A DNA stretch of 64,000 nt from Streptomyces griseiscabiei (GTDB lineage: Bacteria; Actinomycetota; Actinomycetes; Streptomycetales; Streptomycetaceae): the NCBI RefSeq assembly GCF_020010925.1, contig NZ_JAGJBZ010000003.1, positions 558,001 to 622,000 on the forward strand, given 5' to 3'. Both the position numbers and the translations under genes were made by a program. Of this stretch, positions 8,877 through 16,060 are shown in pieces. Each line of letters begins with the position of its first letter. Within the stretch, counting starts at the first letter, position 1. The notes beneath the pieces were generated by a model. The model did no database searches, was not told the origin of the DNA, and worked only from the letters and a program-made list of their open reading frames with translations.

Positions 8877-9174
8877 TTCGAGTGGAGGGCGCCGGCGAGG
8901 GGCTGTCGGAGAGGAGAGAGCGTCGGCGAGGCCGCCGTTCCCGGCCCGACGGGGCCTCGCCGCCGAGAACCCATCCGCCGATGTGGCCACCGTCCCCTGG
9001 CGAGGGGTACCGCCCTGCCGCGCGAGGGAAGCCCTCCTGCCGACGAAGTCGCCGTCCCCCTCCCGGCGGGGGCTCCCCGCCGCCGAGGCCCCGCCGAGGC
9101 CCGCGCCACCGAAGAACCACCCCCTCCTGACGCGTCCGCAGGAGTCGCCCCCGCCCGGGCCGGCCACAGGCGGG
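8877..9174. other. Gene-free gap between convergent permease and phosphatase genes
   Basis: I see no credible gene here: the open frames lack domain content and a usable ribosome binding site. The one clear structure is a GGCGGGG-GCT-CCCCGCC hairpin at 9065-9081 that could end transcription from either side. Confidence 0.6.
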
Positions 9175-11679
9175 TCAGCCGGTCGGGAGGGGCTGTTCGG
9201 CCCAGATGGTCTTGCCGGTGGAGGTCTGGCGGGTGCCCCAGCCCTGGGTGAGGCGGGCGACCATGTGCAGGCCCCGGCCGCCCTCGTCGTAGGCGCGGGC
9301 GCGGCGCAGATGGGGCGCGGTGGAACTCGCGTCGGAGACCTCGCAGATGAGGGTGCGGTCGCGGATGAGCCGGAGACCGATGGGGACGGCGCCGTAGCGG
9401 ATGGCGTTGGTGACCAGCTCGCTCACCACCAGCTCGGTGACGAACGCCGCCTCCTCCAGCCCCCACGCGGCCAGTTGGCGGGAGGCCCGCGCGCGTGCCT
9501 CCGCGACGACCGCCGGGTCGGACGGCAGGGACCACGTGGCGACCTGGTCGGTGTGCAGCGCGCGGGTACGGGCGAGCAGCAGCGCCACATCGTCGGCGGG
9601 CGCCTCGGGCAGCAGCGCCCCGAGCACCGTGTCGCAGGTGTCCTCCAGGGACGGGCCGGGGGAGGCGAGGGCCTCGCACAGCCGCTCCTGGCCCCGCCCG
9701 ATGTCCTGGTCGCGGGCCTCCACCAGCCCGTCCGTGTAGAACGCGAGGAGGCTGCCCTCGGGCAGTTCCACCTCGGTCGACTCGAACGGCAGCCCGCCGA
9801 CCCCCAGCAGTGGCCCCGGCGACAGCCGCACCACCTCCACCGTGCCGTCCGGATACAGCACCACCGGCGGCGGATGGCCCGCGCTGGCCAGGGCGCAGAC
9901 CCGTGAGACCGGGTCGTAGACGGCGTAGAGACAGGTGGCGCCGATCTCGGACGCGGACGGCATCTCCAGGTCCTCGGGGATGCTCCCGTCGTCGTAGGTG
10001 AGGTGGGTGACCAGGTCGTCGAGGTGGGTGAGCAGCTCGTCCGGCGGGAGGTCGACGTCGGCGAGCGTACGGACCGCCGTGCGCAGCCGGCCCATGGTCG
10101 CGGAGGCGTGCAGCCCGTGCCCGACGACATCGCCGACGACCAGGGCGACCCGGGTGCCGGAGAGCGGCACCACGTCGAACCAGTCGCCGCCGACCCCCGC
10201 CCCCGAACCGGCCGGCAGATAGCGGTACGCCACCTCGACCGCCGCCTGCTCCGGCAGCTCGCGCGGGAGCAGACTGCGTTGCAGGGTGAGCGCGTTGGTG
10301 CGTTCGAGCGTGTACCGGCGCGCGTTGTCCACGCCCACGGCCGCCCGGCCCGCGAGCTCCTCCGCGAGCACCAGGTCGTCCTGCTCGAAGGGTTTCGAGC
10401 CGTTGCGGCGGGCGAGGAACGCCACGCCGAGCGTGATCCCCCGGGCCCGCAGCGGGGTGGCCATGACCGAGTGGAACCCGAACCGCCGCACATGCTCCCT
10501 GCGCGCCCCGTCCTCCGTGACCCACCGCTGGTACTCCGGGTCGTCCACCCCGCTGATCAGCGGTTTCCCACAGGCGAGTGCGCGGGCGGGCGGTGAGAAC
10601 GGGGGATAGGAGTCGATCCCGCCGAGCGGTACGGCCGCCTCCGGTACGCCCTCGTACGTGGACTGGTGCGCGGCGCGGCGCAGCGCGACGGCGGTGTCGA
10701 GCGGGCCCGGCACCGGTTCCCGGCCGCGCAGGACCGAGTCGAGGAGGTCCACGCTGACGAAGTCGGCGAGCCGGGGGACCGCCAGATCGGCCAGTTCCTG
10801 GGCCGTGCGCATCACGTCCAGGGTGCTGCCGATCCGGCTGCCGGCCTCGTTCAGCAGGGCCAGGCGCTGTCTCGCCCAGTGCTCCTCGCTGCTGTCGAAG
10901 GTCGCCGTGCCGACGGCGCACACCTGGTCCGTGGCGGGGTCCCGGACCGGCCACAGCTCGGTGACCCAGGCCTGCTGACGGGAGGAGAACGGGCCGGGCG
11001 CGATGCGTTCGTGCCGCATCGGCCGCCCCTCCGCGGCCACCCGCCGCACGAGCGGCAGCAGCCCCGCCTCGCCCGCAGTGCCTGCCCCTCCCGCAGTGTC
11101 TGCCTCGCCCGTCGCGCCGGGGGAGCCCCCGGACAGCACCGGATCCCGCCGCCACCCCTCCGGCCCCTCGGTGAACATCGACATGCCCAACGGCGACTGA
11201 TCCTGCGACCACCCGACGACCTGACGTCCACGAACCGTCCCCGAGGGCTCGGCGGATCGGGGACCCCCGGAGCCCCCGGTGGACCCCTCCGCCCCTGAGG
11301 CCCCCGCGCCGGCCGTGACGACATACCCCCGCACCTCCCCCTCACCCCCCAGCGAGGCCGACCAGCTCAGGGTCAGCCGGACGGGGTGCCCGTCCCGGTG
11401 ACGGAGTACCGCGGTGCCGGTGCCGGTGCCTGTGCCGGTGCCGCCCCGCCCCGTGGGGAGGTCCGGTCCGTCGTACCCGGCCACCAGCTCGGCCGCGGCC
11501 CGCCCCACCACCTCGGCGGCGCGGTGGCCGAGCAGCCGCCGGGCCCCCTCGCTCCAGCCCGTGACGAGGCCCCCGGGACCGACGGTCGCCGTGGCGGGCG
11601 CGTCCGGGTACGGGGAGCGACCGTACGCCGGAGCGGAAGCCGGACCGGCCCTGTCCGTCCCCGATCCGTCCCCGCTCAC
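9175..11679 (-). CDS. PAS-GAF-PP2C(SpoIIE)-HATPase multidomain regulatory phosphatase
   Basis: An 834-residue cytoplasmic protein. It has a PAS domain (about 28-120), a second PAS-like region (about 155-265), a GAF domain (about 285-455), a SpoIIE-type PP2C phosphatase (about 475-695, with GGDWFDVVPL, VVGDVVGHG and FYTDGLVEAR metal-site motifs) and a C-terminal anti-sigma-like ATPase (about 710-830, with VVSELVTNAIRYG and GRGLHMV). Proteins of this architecture act on anti-sigma-factor antagonist pathways in Streptomyces, the PP2C dephosphorylating an STAS protein. No STAS partner is nearby. A GGTGCC/GGTACC hexamer tract near 11,400-11,450 encodes a GTGTGTGT run inside the first PAS domain. 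The start ATG at 11679 is the first in frame with good spacing from the divergent carbonic anhydrase gene. Confidence 0.9.
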   Translation of the reverse strand: MSGDGSGTDRAGPASAPAYGRSPYPDAPATATVGPGGLVTGWSEGARRLLGHRAAEVVGRAAAELVAGYDGPDLPTGRGGTGTGTGTGTAVLRHRDGHPVRLTLSWSASLGGEGEVRGYVVTAGAGASGAEGSTGGSGGPRSAEPSGTVRGRQVVGWSQDQSPLGMSMFTEGPEGWRRDPVLSGGSPGATGEADTAGGAGTAGEAGLLPLVRRVAAEGRPMRHERIAPGPFSSRQQAWVTELWPVRDPATDQVCAVGTATFDSSEEHWARQRLALLNEAGSRIGSTLDVMRTAQELADLAVPRLADFVSVDLLDSVLRGREPVPGPLDTAVALRRAAHQSTYEGVPEAAVPLGGIDSYPPFSPPARALACGKPLISGVDDPEYQRWVTEDGARREHVRRFGFHSVMATPLRARGITLGVAFLARRNGSKPFEQDDLVLAEELAGRAAVGVDNARRYTLERTNALTLQRSLLPRELPEQAAVEVAYRYLPAGSGAGVGGDWFDVVPLSGTRVALVVGDVVGHGLHASATMGRLRTAVRTLADVDLPPDELLTHLDDLVTHLTYDDGSIPEDLEMPSASEIGATCLYAVYDPVSRVCALASAGHPPPVVLYPDGTVEVVRLSPGPLLGVGGLPFESTEVELPEGSLLAFYTDGLVEARDQDIGRGQERLCEALASPGPSLEDTCDTVLGALLPEAPADDVALLLARTRALHTDQVATWSLPSDPAVVAEARARASRQLAAWGLEEAAFVTELVVSELVTNAIRYGAVPIGLRLIRDRTLICEVSDASSTAPHLRRARAYDEGGRGLHMVARLTQGWGTRQTSTGKTIWAEQPLPTG
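11403..11447 (-). repeat. In-frame hexamer tract encoding (Gly-Thr)n
   Basis: Imperfect GGTGCC/CGGTAC-like hexamers on the coding strand give a run of Gly-Thr dipeptides within the first PAS domain of the phosphatase. It resembles the tract at 1887-1932 in an unrelated gene. Confidence 0.7.
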
Positions 11680-11835
11680 TGGGCGCCGGCCGTGTCACTC
11701 ATAGACCTCAGCCTGCGCGCTGCGCCAAAAACGGACAACTCGGATCGATCGCCGCTCGATGGGAGAGCGCGGACCCAAAGTTGTACGCGCTCTTACCTTG
11801 CCTGGCTCCCTCCTGTCCCTCCCCTGTCCCCGCGT

Positions 11836-11854
11836 TGTTCGACCGGATCGAACA
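11836..11854. promoter_or_regulatory. Perfect inverted repeat upstream of the carbonic anhydrase gene
   Basis: TGTTCGA-CCGGA-TCGAACA is a perfect 7-5-7 palindrome about 80 bp before the carbonic anhydrase start, in the divergent promoter region. Its spacing and symmetry suit a dimeric regulator. It has GTTC..GAAC orientation, opposite to the actinobacterial LexA box, so I do not name the factor. Confidence 0.5.
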
Positions 11855-11934
11855 GTGGTGTGCGGCACCCGTCGGAACGCCCGACGGGCCGCCGAACCCC
11901 CACGTCCAGCCGACCTCCGCGAGGTGCACCCAGC

Positions 11935-12864
11935 ATGTCTTCCCGCGTCATACGCACGGCCGCCTTGGCGGGAGTCACCGCCCTCACCCTCCTCACGGTC
12001 ACCTCCTGCGCCGGCGGCGACGGCGGTACGGAGGCGAAGGGCGCCGTGACCGTCGACGCCTCGCCCCAGCCCCGGCCCGAGGCGGAGGCGGCGGCCGAGG
12101 ACGACGCGAAGGCCGACGAGAAGAAGGAGGGCGTCCACTGGGGGTACGAGGGCGCCGACGGTCCCGCGAACTGGGCGACCCTCTCCGAGGACTTCGAGAA
12201 GTGCGAGACGGGCAAGGAGCAGTCCCCGATCGACCTGGACGACGACAAGGCGGTCGACGCGCCGGTGAACACGGCCGTCACCATCGACTACCGGCCCGTC
12301 ACGGCCGAGCTGGTCAACAACGGCCACACCGTCCAGGCGAACGTCTCCGAGGGCGGCCGGATCGTCCTCGACGGCACCGCGTACGACCTCAAGCAGTTCC
12401 ACTTCCACCTCCCGAGCGAGCACACCGAGGACGGTGAGCACGCCGAGATGGAGGTCCACTTCGTGCACGCGGACAAGGACGGGAAACTCGCCGTCGTCGG
12501 CGTGCTGATGGAGCAGGACTCCGACGACGGGAACGGCGAGAGCGACAACGGCGGCAGCGGCGGCCACGACGACAGGTCGCCCTTCGGTGACCTGTTCGCG
12601 AAGCTGCCCGCCGAGGAGGGCGCCACCGTGAAGATCGGCACGGCCTTCGACCTCACCGCGTTCCTTCCCGACGACCGCGACCAGTACCGGTACGACGGCT
12701 CCCTCACCACCCCGGCCTGTGCCGAGGGCGTCAAGTGGACCGTGCTGAAGGACGAGATCGCCGTCGCGGCGAACGAGGTGGCCGCCTACAAGGAACTGTT
12801 CCCGAAGAGCAACCGGCCGACCCAGCCGCTGAACGACCGCGAGGTCACGGTCGTGGAGGACTGA
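11935..12864 (+). CDS. Secreted/lipoprotein alpha-class carbonic anhydrase
   Basis: A 309-residue protein that would interconvert CO2 and bicarbonate outside the membrane. A lipoprotein signal ends in LLTVTSC (lipobox Cys near residue 23), followed by an acidic Ala/Glu/Lys linker. The catalytic domain begins at HWGYEGADGPANW (about 65). Zinc ligands are His156 and His158 (FHFHLPSEH) and His175 (EVHFVH). Their 2- and 17-residue spacings match bacterial alpha-CAs such as the Neisseria enzyme. The SPIDL motif and the YRYDGSLTTPAC motif near the end are also present. An Asp/Gly/Ser-rich insertion at about 200-220 is unusual. The ATG at 11935 is chosen because it starts the signal peptide. A 15-bp perfect hairpin follows the gene. 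Confidence 0.93.
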   Translation: MSSRVIRTAALAGVTALTLLTVTSCAGGDGGTEAKGAVTVDASPQPRPEAEAAAEDDAKADEKKEGVHWGYEGADGPANWATLSEDFEKCETGKEQSPIDLDDDKAVDAPVNTAVTIDYRPVTAELVNNGHTVQANVSEGGRIVLDGTAYDLKQFHFHLPSEHTEDGEHAEMEVHFVHADKDGKLAVVGVLMEQDSDDGNGESDNGGSGGHDDRSPFGDLFAKLPAEEGATVKIGTAFDLTAFLPDDRDQYRYDGSLTTPACAEGVKWTVLKDEIAVAANEVAAYKELFPKSNRPTQPLNDREVTVVED

Positions 12865-12937
12865 CCTCGCGGTTCCGGGATCCGGGGGCAGGGGCCGCGC
12901 AGCGGAGTCCGCGCACCGGGGGCCCAGGATCCCGTAC

Positions 12938-12972
12938 GACGTCCCGCGCACCCGTGAGGTGCGCGGGACGTC
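12938..12972 (+). terminator. Strong hairpin terminator after the carbonic anhydrase gene
   Basis: GACGTCCCGCGCACC, a 5-nt loop CGTGA, and the exact complement give a 15-bp perfect stem. There is no U-tract, as is usual in Streptomyces. It lies 74 bp past the carbonic anhydrase stop. Confidence 0.8.
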
Positions 12973-13111
12973 CGCGCTCCGCCCCCGGCCCGCCTCCTGT
13001 CCCCGGCGCCCCCTCAACCGGCAGCGTCGGTCGGCGCCCCCGTCAACCGCCGGCGGCGGCACGGGCGTTGACCCGCCCCGGGCGCACCAGCAGAATGAGC
13101 GCGCCACCCGC

Positions 13112-13127
13112 TTGAGAGCGCTCTCAA
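13112..13127. promoter_or_regulatory. LacI/GalR-type operator upstream of the Tat-exported hydrolase-like gene
   Basis: TTGAGAGCGCTCTCAA is a perfect 16-bp palindrome with a central CG. This matches the form of LacI-family operators; Streptomyces sugar regulators such as CebR use a closely similar GAGCGCTC core (from memory). It lies 63 bp before the start codon of the gene at 13191. No LacI-family gene is visible in the window, so the repressor would act from elsewhere. Confidence 0.75.
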
Positions 13128-13190
13128 CGCGCCGCTCCCCGCGTGCCCCCACACTCCGGTACGCGCACCGCACCCCTCCGAAGGAGACCC

Positions 13191-14609
13191 ATGACCGGCA
13201 GACAAGGCAGCCCGGCGGTCAGCCGCCGCACCCTCCTCGGCACCGGCCTCGGGGCCGCCGCGGCGCTCACCGTCGCCGGCGCGGGCCCGTCCCACGCGGC
13301 GTCCGGGGCGGCACCGGGGCCGTCCGGGAGCACGGCCCGACGGCGTGGACAGGCCTTCCTCGCCGCCGCCATGGACGCCTACCCCGACCACGGCACCGTC
13401 CGGCTGACCCAGAGCTACACCGACCAGGCGGGCCTGTTCAGCACGGCCTTCACCTACGACAACGCGCTCGCGGTCCTCGCCCACCTCGCCGTGGGCACGG
13501 CGGACGGCCGGGCCAGGGCGGTGGCGCTCGGGGACGCGCTGATCTACGCCCAGGAGCACGACCCGGCGTACGACGACGGCCGGCTGCGCCAGGCGTACAA
13601 CGTCGGGCCGTACGTCTACTACGACGGCGTACCGCAGCCGGACGGGTTCGTGCGGGCGGACGGGACGGCCAACGTCGGCACCCAGTTCGGGTTCACGGGG
13701 ACGGCCGTGGGCGACATGGCCTGGGCGGGGATCGCGCTGAGCGCGCTGGCCCGGCGGACCGGGGCCCGGCGGTTCCTCGCCGCGGCGGTGCGGATCGGGG
13801 AGTGGATCGAGCGGACCGGCCGTACCGACGAGCCCCTCGGCGGCTACAAGTTCGGCGTGAACGGGGCGAACGAGAGACTGCCGTTCACCTCGACCGAGCA
13901 CAACACCGACCTGGTCTGCCTGTTCGGGCGCCTCGCCCGGCTCACCGGCGACCGGGTGTGGGGCGAGCGCCGGGCGCGGGCCGAGGCGTTCGTGCGCCGG
14001 ATGTGGGAGCCGCCCCAGGGGCGGGGGTCGTCGTCCGGGGGGTTCTTCTACACCGGCACCAACGACGGTGTCACCGTCAACAAGTCGCCGATCCCCGAGG
14101 ACACCCAGACCTGGACCCATCTCGCGCTCGACTCGGAGCGCCACTCCCGCTCGCTCGACTGGGCGGCCCGCGAACTGGCCGTCCTCGACCACGCCGAGCG
14201 CCGCAACAGCACGGTCCCGGCCGGGCAGTCGTACGAGGGTGTCACCTTCAGCTCCGCCAGTCTGCTGGCGAACGAGGACGCGCCCATCGCCGAGTTCCAG
14301 CCCAGGCCGAACCGCAACGGCGTCTGGTTCGAGGGCACCGCGCATCTCGCGCTCGCCCTGCGCGACCGGGGCGCGCGTGGCGACGAGAGGAGCGCCCGGC
14401 GCCTGCTCGCCTCCCTCGAACGCGCCCAGGACCTCCTCGGCACCGACCAGACCGTCGGCGGCCGTGCCCTCCCCGCCCGGTCCGGAGTCGTCTCGGCCAG
14501 CAGCCCCCTCGACACGGGGTTCGGCTTCGGCTACTACCCGTACCGCCACACGGGCGCGACGGCCTGGTACCTGATGGCGGCGGTGCGCTCGAACCCGCTG
14601 CGGGCCTGA
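13191..14609 (+). CDS. Tat-exported protein with a six-hairpin (alpha/alpha-toroid) glycoside-hydrolase-like fold
   Basis: A 472-residue protein starting at ATG 13191, with AAGGAGA ten bases upstream. A Tat signal (SRRTLLGTGLGAAAALTVAG) ends near AHAASG (about residue 40), so the protein should be folded in the cytoplasm and exported. The mature part has repeated helical hairpins rich in aromatic and Asp/Glu positions (TAFTYDNALAVLAHLA, FGFTGTAVGDMAWAGIAL, TSTEHNTDLVCLFGRLA, FEGTAHLALALR, GFGFGYYPYRHTGATAW). This is the pattern of (alpha/alpha)6 enzymes that act on oligosaccharides. I cannot name the substrate or catalytic pair. The LacI-type operator upstream supports sugar-responsive control and a role in polysaccharide use. 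Confidence 0.75.
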   Translation: MTGRQGSPAVSRRTLLGTGLGAAAALTVAGAGPSHAASGAAPGPSGSTARRRGQAFLAAAMDAYPDHGTVRLTQSYTDQAGLFSTAFTYDNALAVLAHLAVGTADGRARAVALGDALIYAQEHDPAYDDGRLRQAYNVGPYVYYDGVPQPDGFVRADGTANVGTQFGFTGTAVGDMAWAGIALSALARRTGARRFLAAAVRIGEWIERTGRTDEPLGGYKFGVNGANERLPFTSTEHNTDLVCLFGRLARLTGDRVWGERRARAEAFVRRMWEPPQGRGSSSGGFFYTGTNDGVTVNKSPIPEDTQTWTHLALDSERHSRSLDWAARELAVLDHAERRNSTVPAGQSYEGVTFSSASLLANEDAPIAEFQPRPNRNGVWFEGTAHLALALRDRGARGDERSARRLLASLERAQDLLGTDQTVGGRALPARSGVVSASSPLDTGFGFGYYPYRHTGATAWYLMAAVRSNPLRA

Positions 14610-14877
14610 CACCGGCGGCCGCCGGCCCGTACGCGGACGCGCGGGGCGGGGGAGCGGCGGGGAATGGCCGGGAACGACCGGTCGGGGAGGGGGCCCGGGC
14701 CCGTATCCAAGGGCGTACGGGAGGTGGCCGGGCAGCGTGTTCGAGGCCGCGGTGCGTGGTCCCCGACATGAACGACTAGCATCCCGGCCGTAAACAGTCG
14801 GTGGAAAATGGGATGAGCGCCGGCGGTCGTCGGCCTGCCGGTCGTCGGCGGTCCGGGTACGGGATGGGGTTGGTGTC

Positions 14878-15777
14878 GTGGTGGAGGCCGGGCCTCGGGT
14901 CGCTGTCGCCGTGGTGACGATGGGCAATCGGCCCGCCGAGGTGGACGCGCTGCTCGCCTCCGTGGCCAAGCAGGACATCGCACCCGAACGGATCGTCGTC
15001 GTCGGGAACGGCTGCCCGCTCCCCGAGTTCGCCGAACGGCTCGGCCTGCCGGGCGAGGTCACCCTCGTCGAGGTGGACGAGAACCTGGGCTGCCCCGGCG
15101 GCCGGAACGTCGCCATCGAGCGGCTGCGGGAGTTCGGGGACGTCGACGTGGTCGTCGAACTGGACGACGACGGTCTGCTCGTCGACGCCGATGTGCTGCG
15201 CCGTGTACGGGACTTGTACGCCGCCGATCCCCGCCTCGGCGTCGTCGGCTTCCGTATCGCCGACGAGCACGGCGAGACCCAGCGGCGGCATGTGCCGAGG
15301 GTCGGGGCCAAGGACCCGATGCGCGGCGGCCCGGTCACCGGCTTCCTCGGCGGCGGACACGCCCTCTCCATGGCCATGCTCGGCGAGACGGGCGACTGGG
15401 CCGCCGAGTTCTTCTTCGCGCACGAGGAGACCGACCTCGCCTGGCGGGCGCTCGACGCCGGCTGGACCGTGCTGTACGCCCCCGAACTGCTCCTCCAGCA
15501 CCCGAAGACCTCGCCCGCCCGGCACGCGATCTACTACCGGGTCAACGCCCGCAACCGCGTCTGGCTCGCCCGCCGCCGCCTCCCGCTGCCGCTCATCCCC
15601 GTCCACCTGGGCGTGTGGGTCCTCATCACCCTGCTGCGGACGCGCTCGGCCGGCGGACTGAAGGCGTGGTTCGGCGGCTTCGTCGAGGGCTGGCGCGAGT
15701 CGGGCGGCGAGCGCCGGCCCATGAGCTGGCGGACCGTGTGGCGCCTGACGCGGCTGGGCAGGCCGCCGATCCTCTGA
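14878..15777 (+). CDS. Family 2 glycosyltransferase
   Basis: A 299-residue GT-A type glycosyltransferase. It begins with RVAVAVVTMGNRPAEVDALL and has the nucleotide-binding region with acidic ELDDDG (about 98-103). An internal GFLGGGHALSMAMLG region follows, then the ED-like acceptor motif HEETDLAWRALDAGW (about 182-196). This layout is that of rhamnosyl- and galactofuranosyl-transferase-like GT2 enzymes that work on the cytoplasmic membrane face. A hydrophobic C-terminal segment (LIPVHLGVWVLITLL, about 240-255) may anchor it. GTG 14878 is taken as the start; the upstream ribosome site (GGATGGGG) is modest. The gene stands alone, with a hairpin after it, so its pathway is not indicated. Confidence 0.85.
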   Translation: MVEAGPRVAVAVVTMGNRPAEVDALLASVAKQDIAPERIVVVGNGCPLPEFAERLGLPGEVTLVEVDENLGCPGGRNVAIERLREFGDVDVVVELDDDGLLVDADVLRRVRDLYAADPRLGVVGFRIADEHGETQRRHVPRVGAKDPMRGGPVTGFLGGGHALSMAMLGETGDWAAEFFFAHEETDLAWRALDAGWTVLYAPELLLQHPKTSPARHAIYYRVNARNRVWLARRRLPLPLIPVHLGVWVLITLLRTRSAGGLKAWFGGFVEGWRESGGERRPMSWRTVWRLTRLGRPPIL

Positions 15778-15787
15778 CGGATCGCGA

Positions 15788-15840
15788 CAGAGCGCCGCGC
15801 CCCGGTCGTCCACCCCCGTGGACCGGAGCACGGCGCTCTG
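15788..15840 (+). terminator. Long bipartite hairpin after the glycosyltransferase gene
   Basis: CAGAGCGCCG at 15788-15797 pairs with CGGCGCTCTG at 15831-15840, and an inner CCGGTC-GTCCAC / GTGGAC-CGG stem closes on a CCCC loop. It begins 11 bp past the stop codon. Confidence 0.8.
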
Positions 15841-16060
15841 AGCCGTTCTCGGATCCGGCGGCGGCGGCGTCACTCCCCCGAGCTACGCGTACCACGCGTG
15901 CGCCGTCGTCGCCGGATCCGATGAAGTGATCACATCAGGTCCCGCCAACGGATCGCTAACATGAGCCCAACGGTTCCACGGGGAGCCGTACGGGAGGCGG
16001 CGCCGGGCCGCCGCGGGGCGGGCCCGGAACGACGGTGCGGGAAGGCGACGGACGGGTTCT

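Noticed and set aside
5483..11212. Very long minus-strand open frame (about 1900 codons) opposite the exporter genes
   Set aside because: It is antisense to well-supported ABC, FtsX and phosphatase genes, has no domains and is a normal consequence of high GC3 leaving few stop codons.
11836..11854. LexA or ClgR box upstream of the carbonic anhydrase gene
   Set aside because: Actinobacterial LexA sites read GAAC..GTTC and this is the reverse; the core lacks the GCG/CGC half-sites I associate with ClgR. Kept only as an unnamed palindrome.
13014..15377. Minus-strand 787-codon open frame opposite the Tat-exported and glycosyltransferase genes
   Set aside because: Shadow frame; its residues are the arginine/proline-rich pattern of an out-of-phase GC-rich gene.
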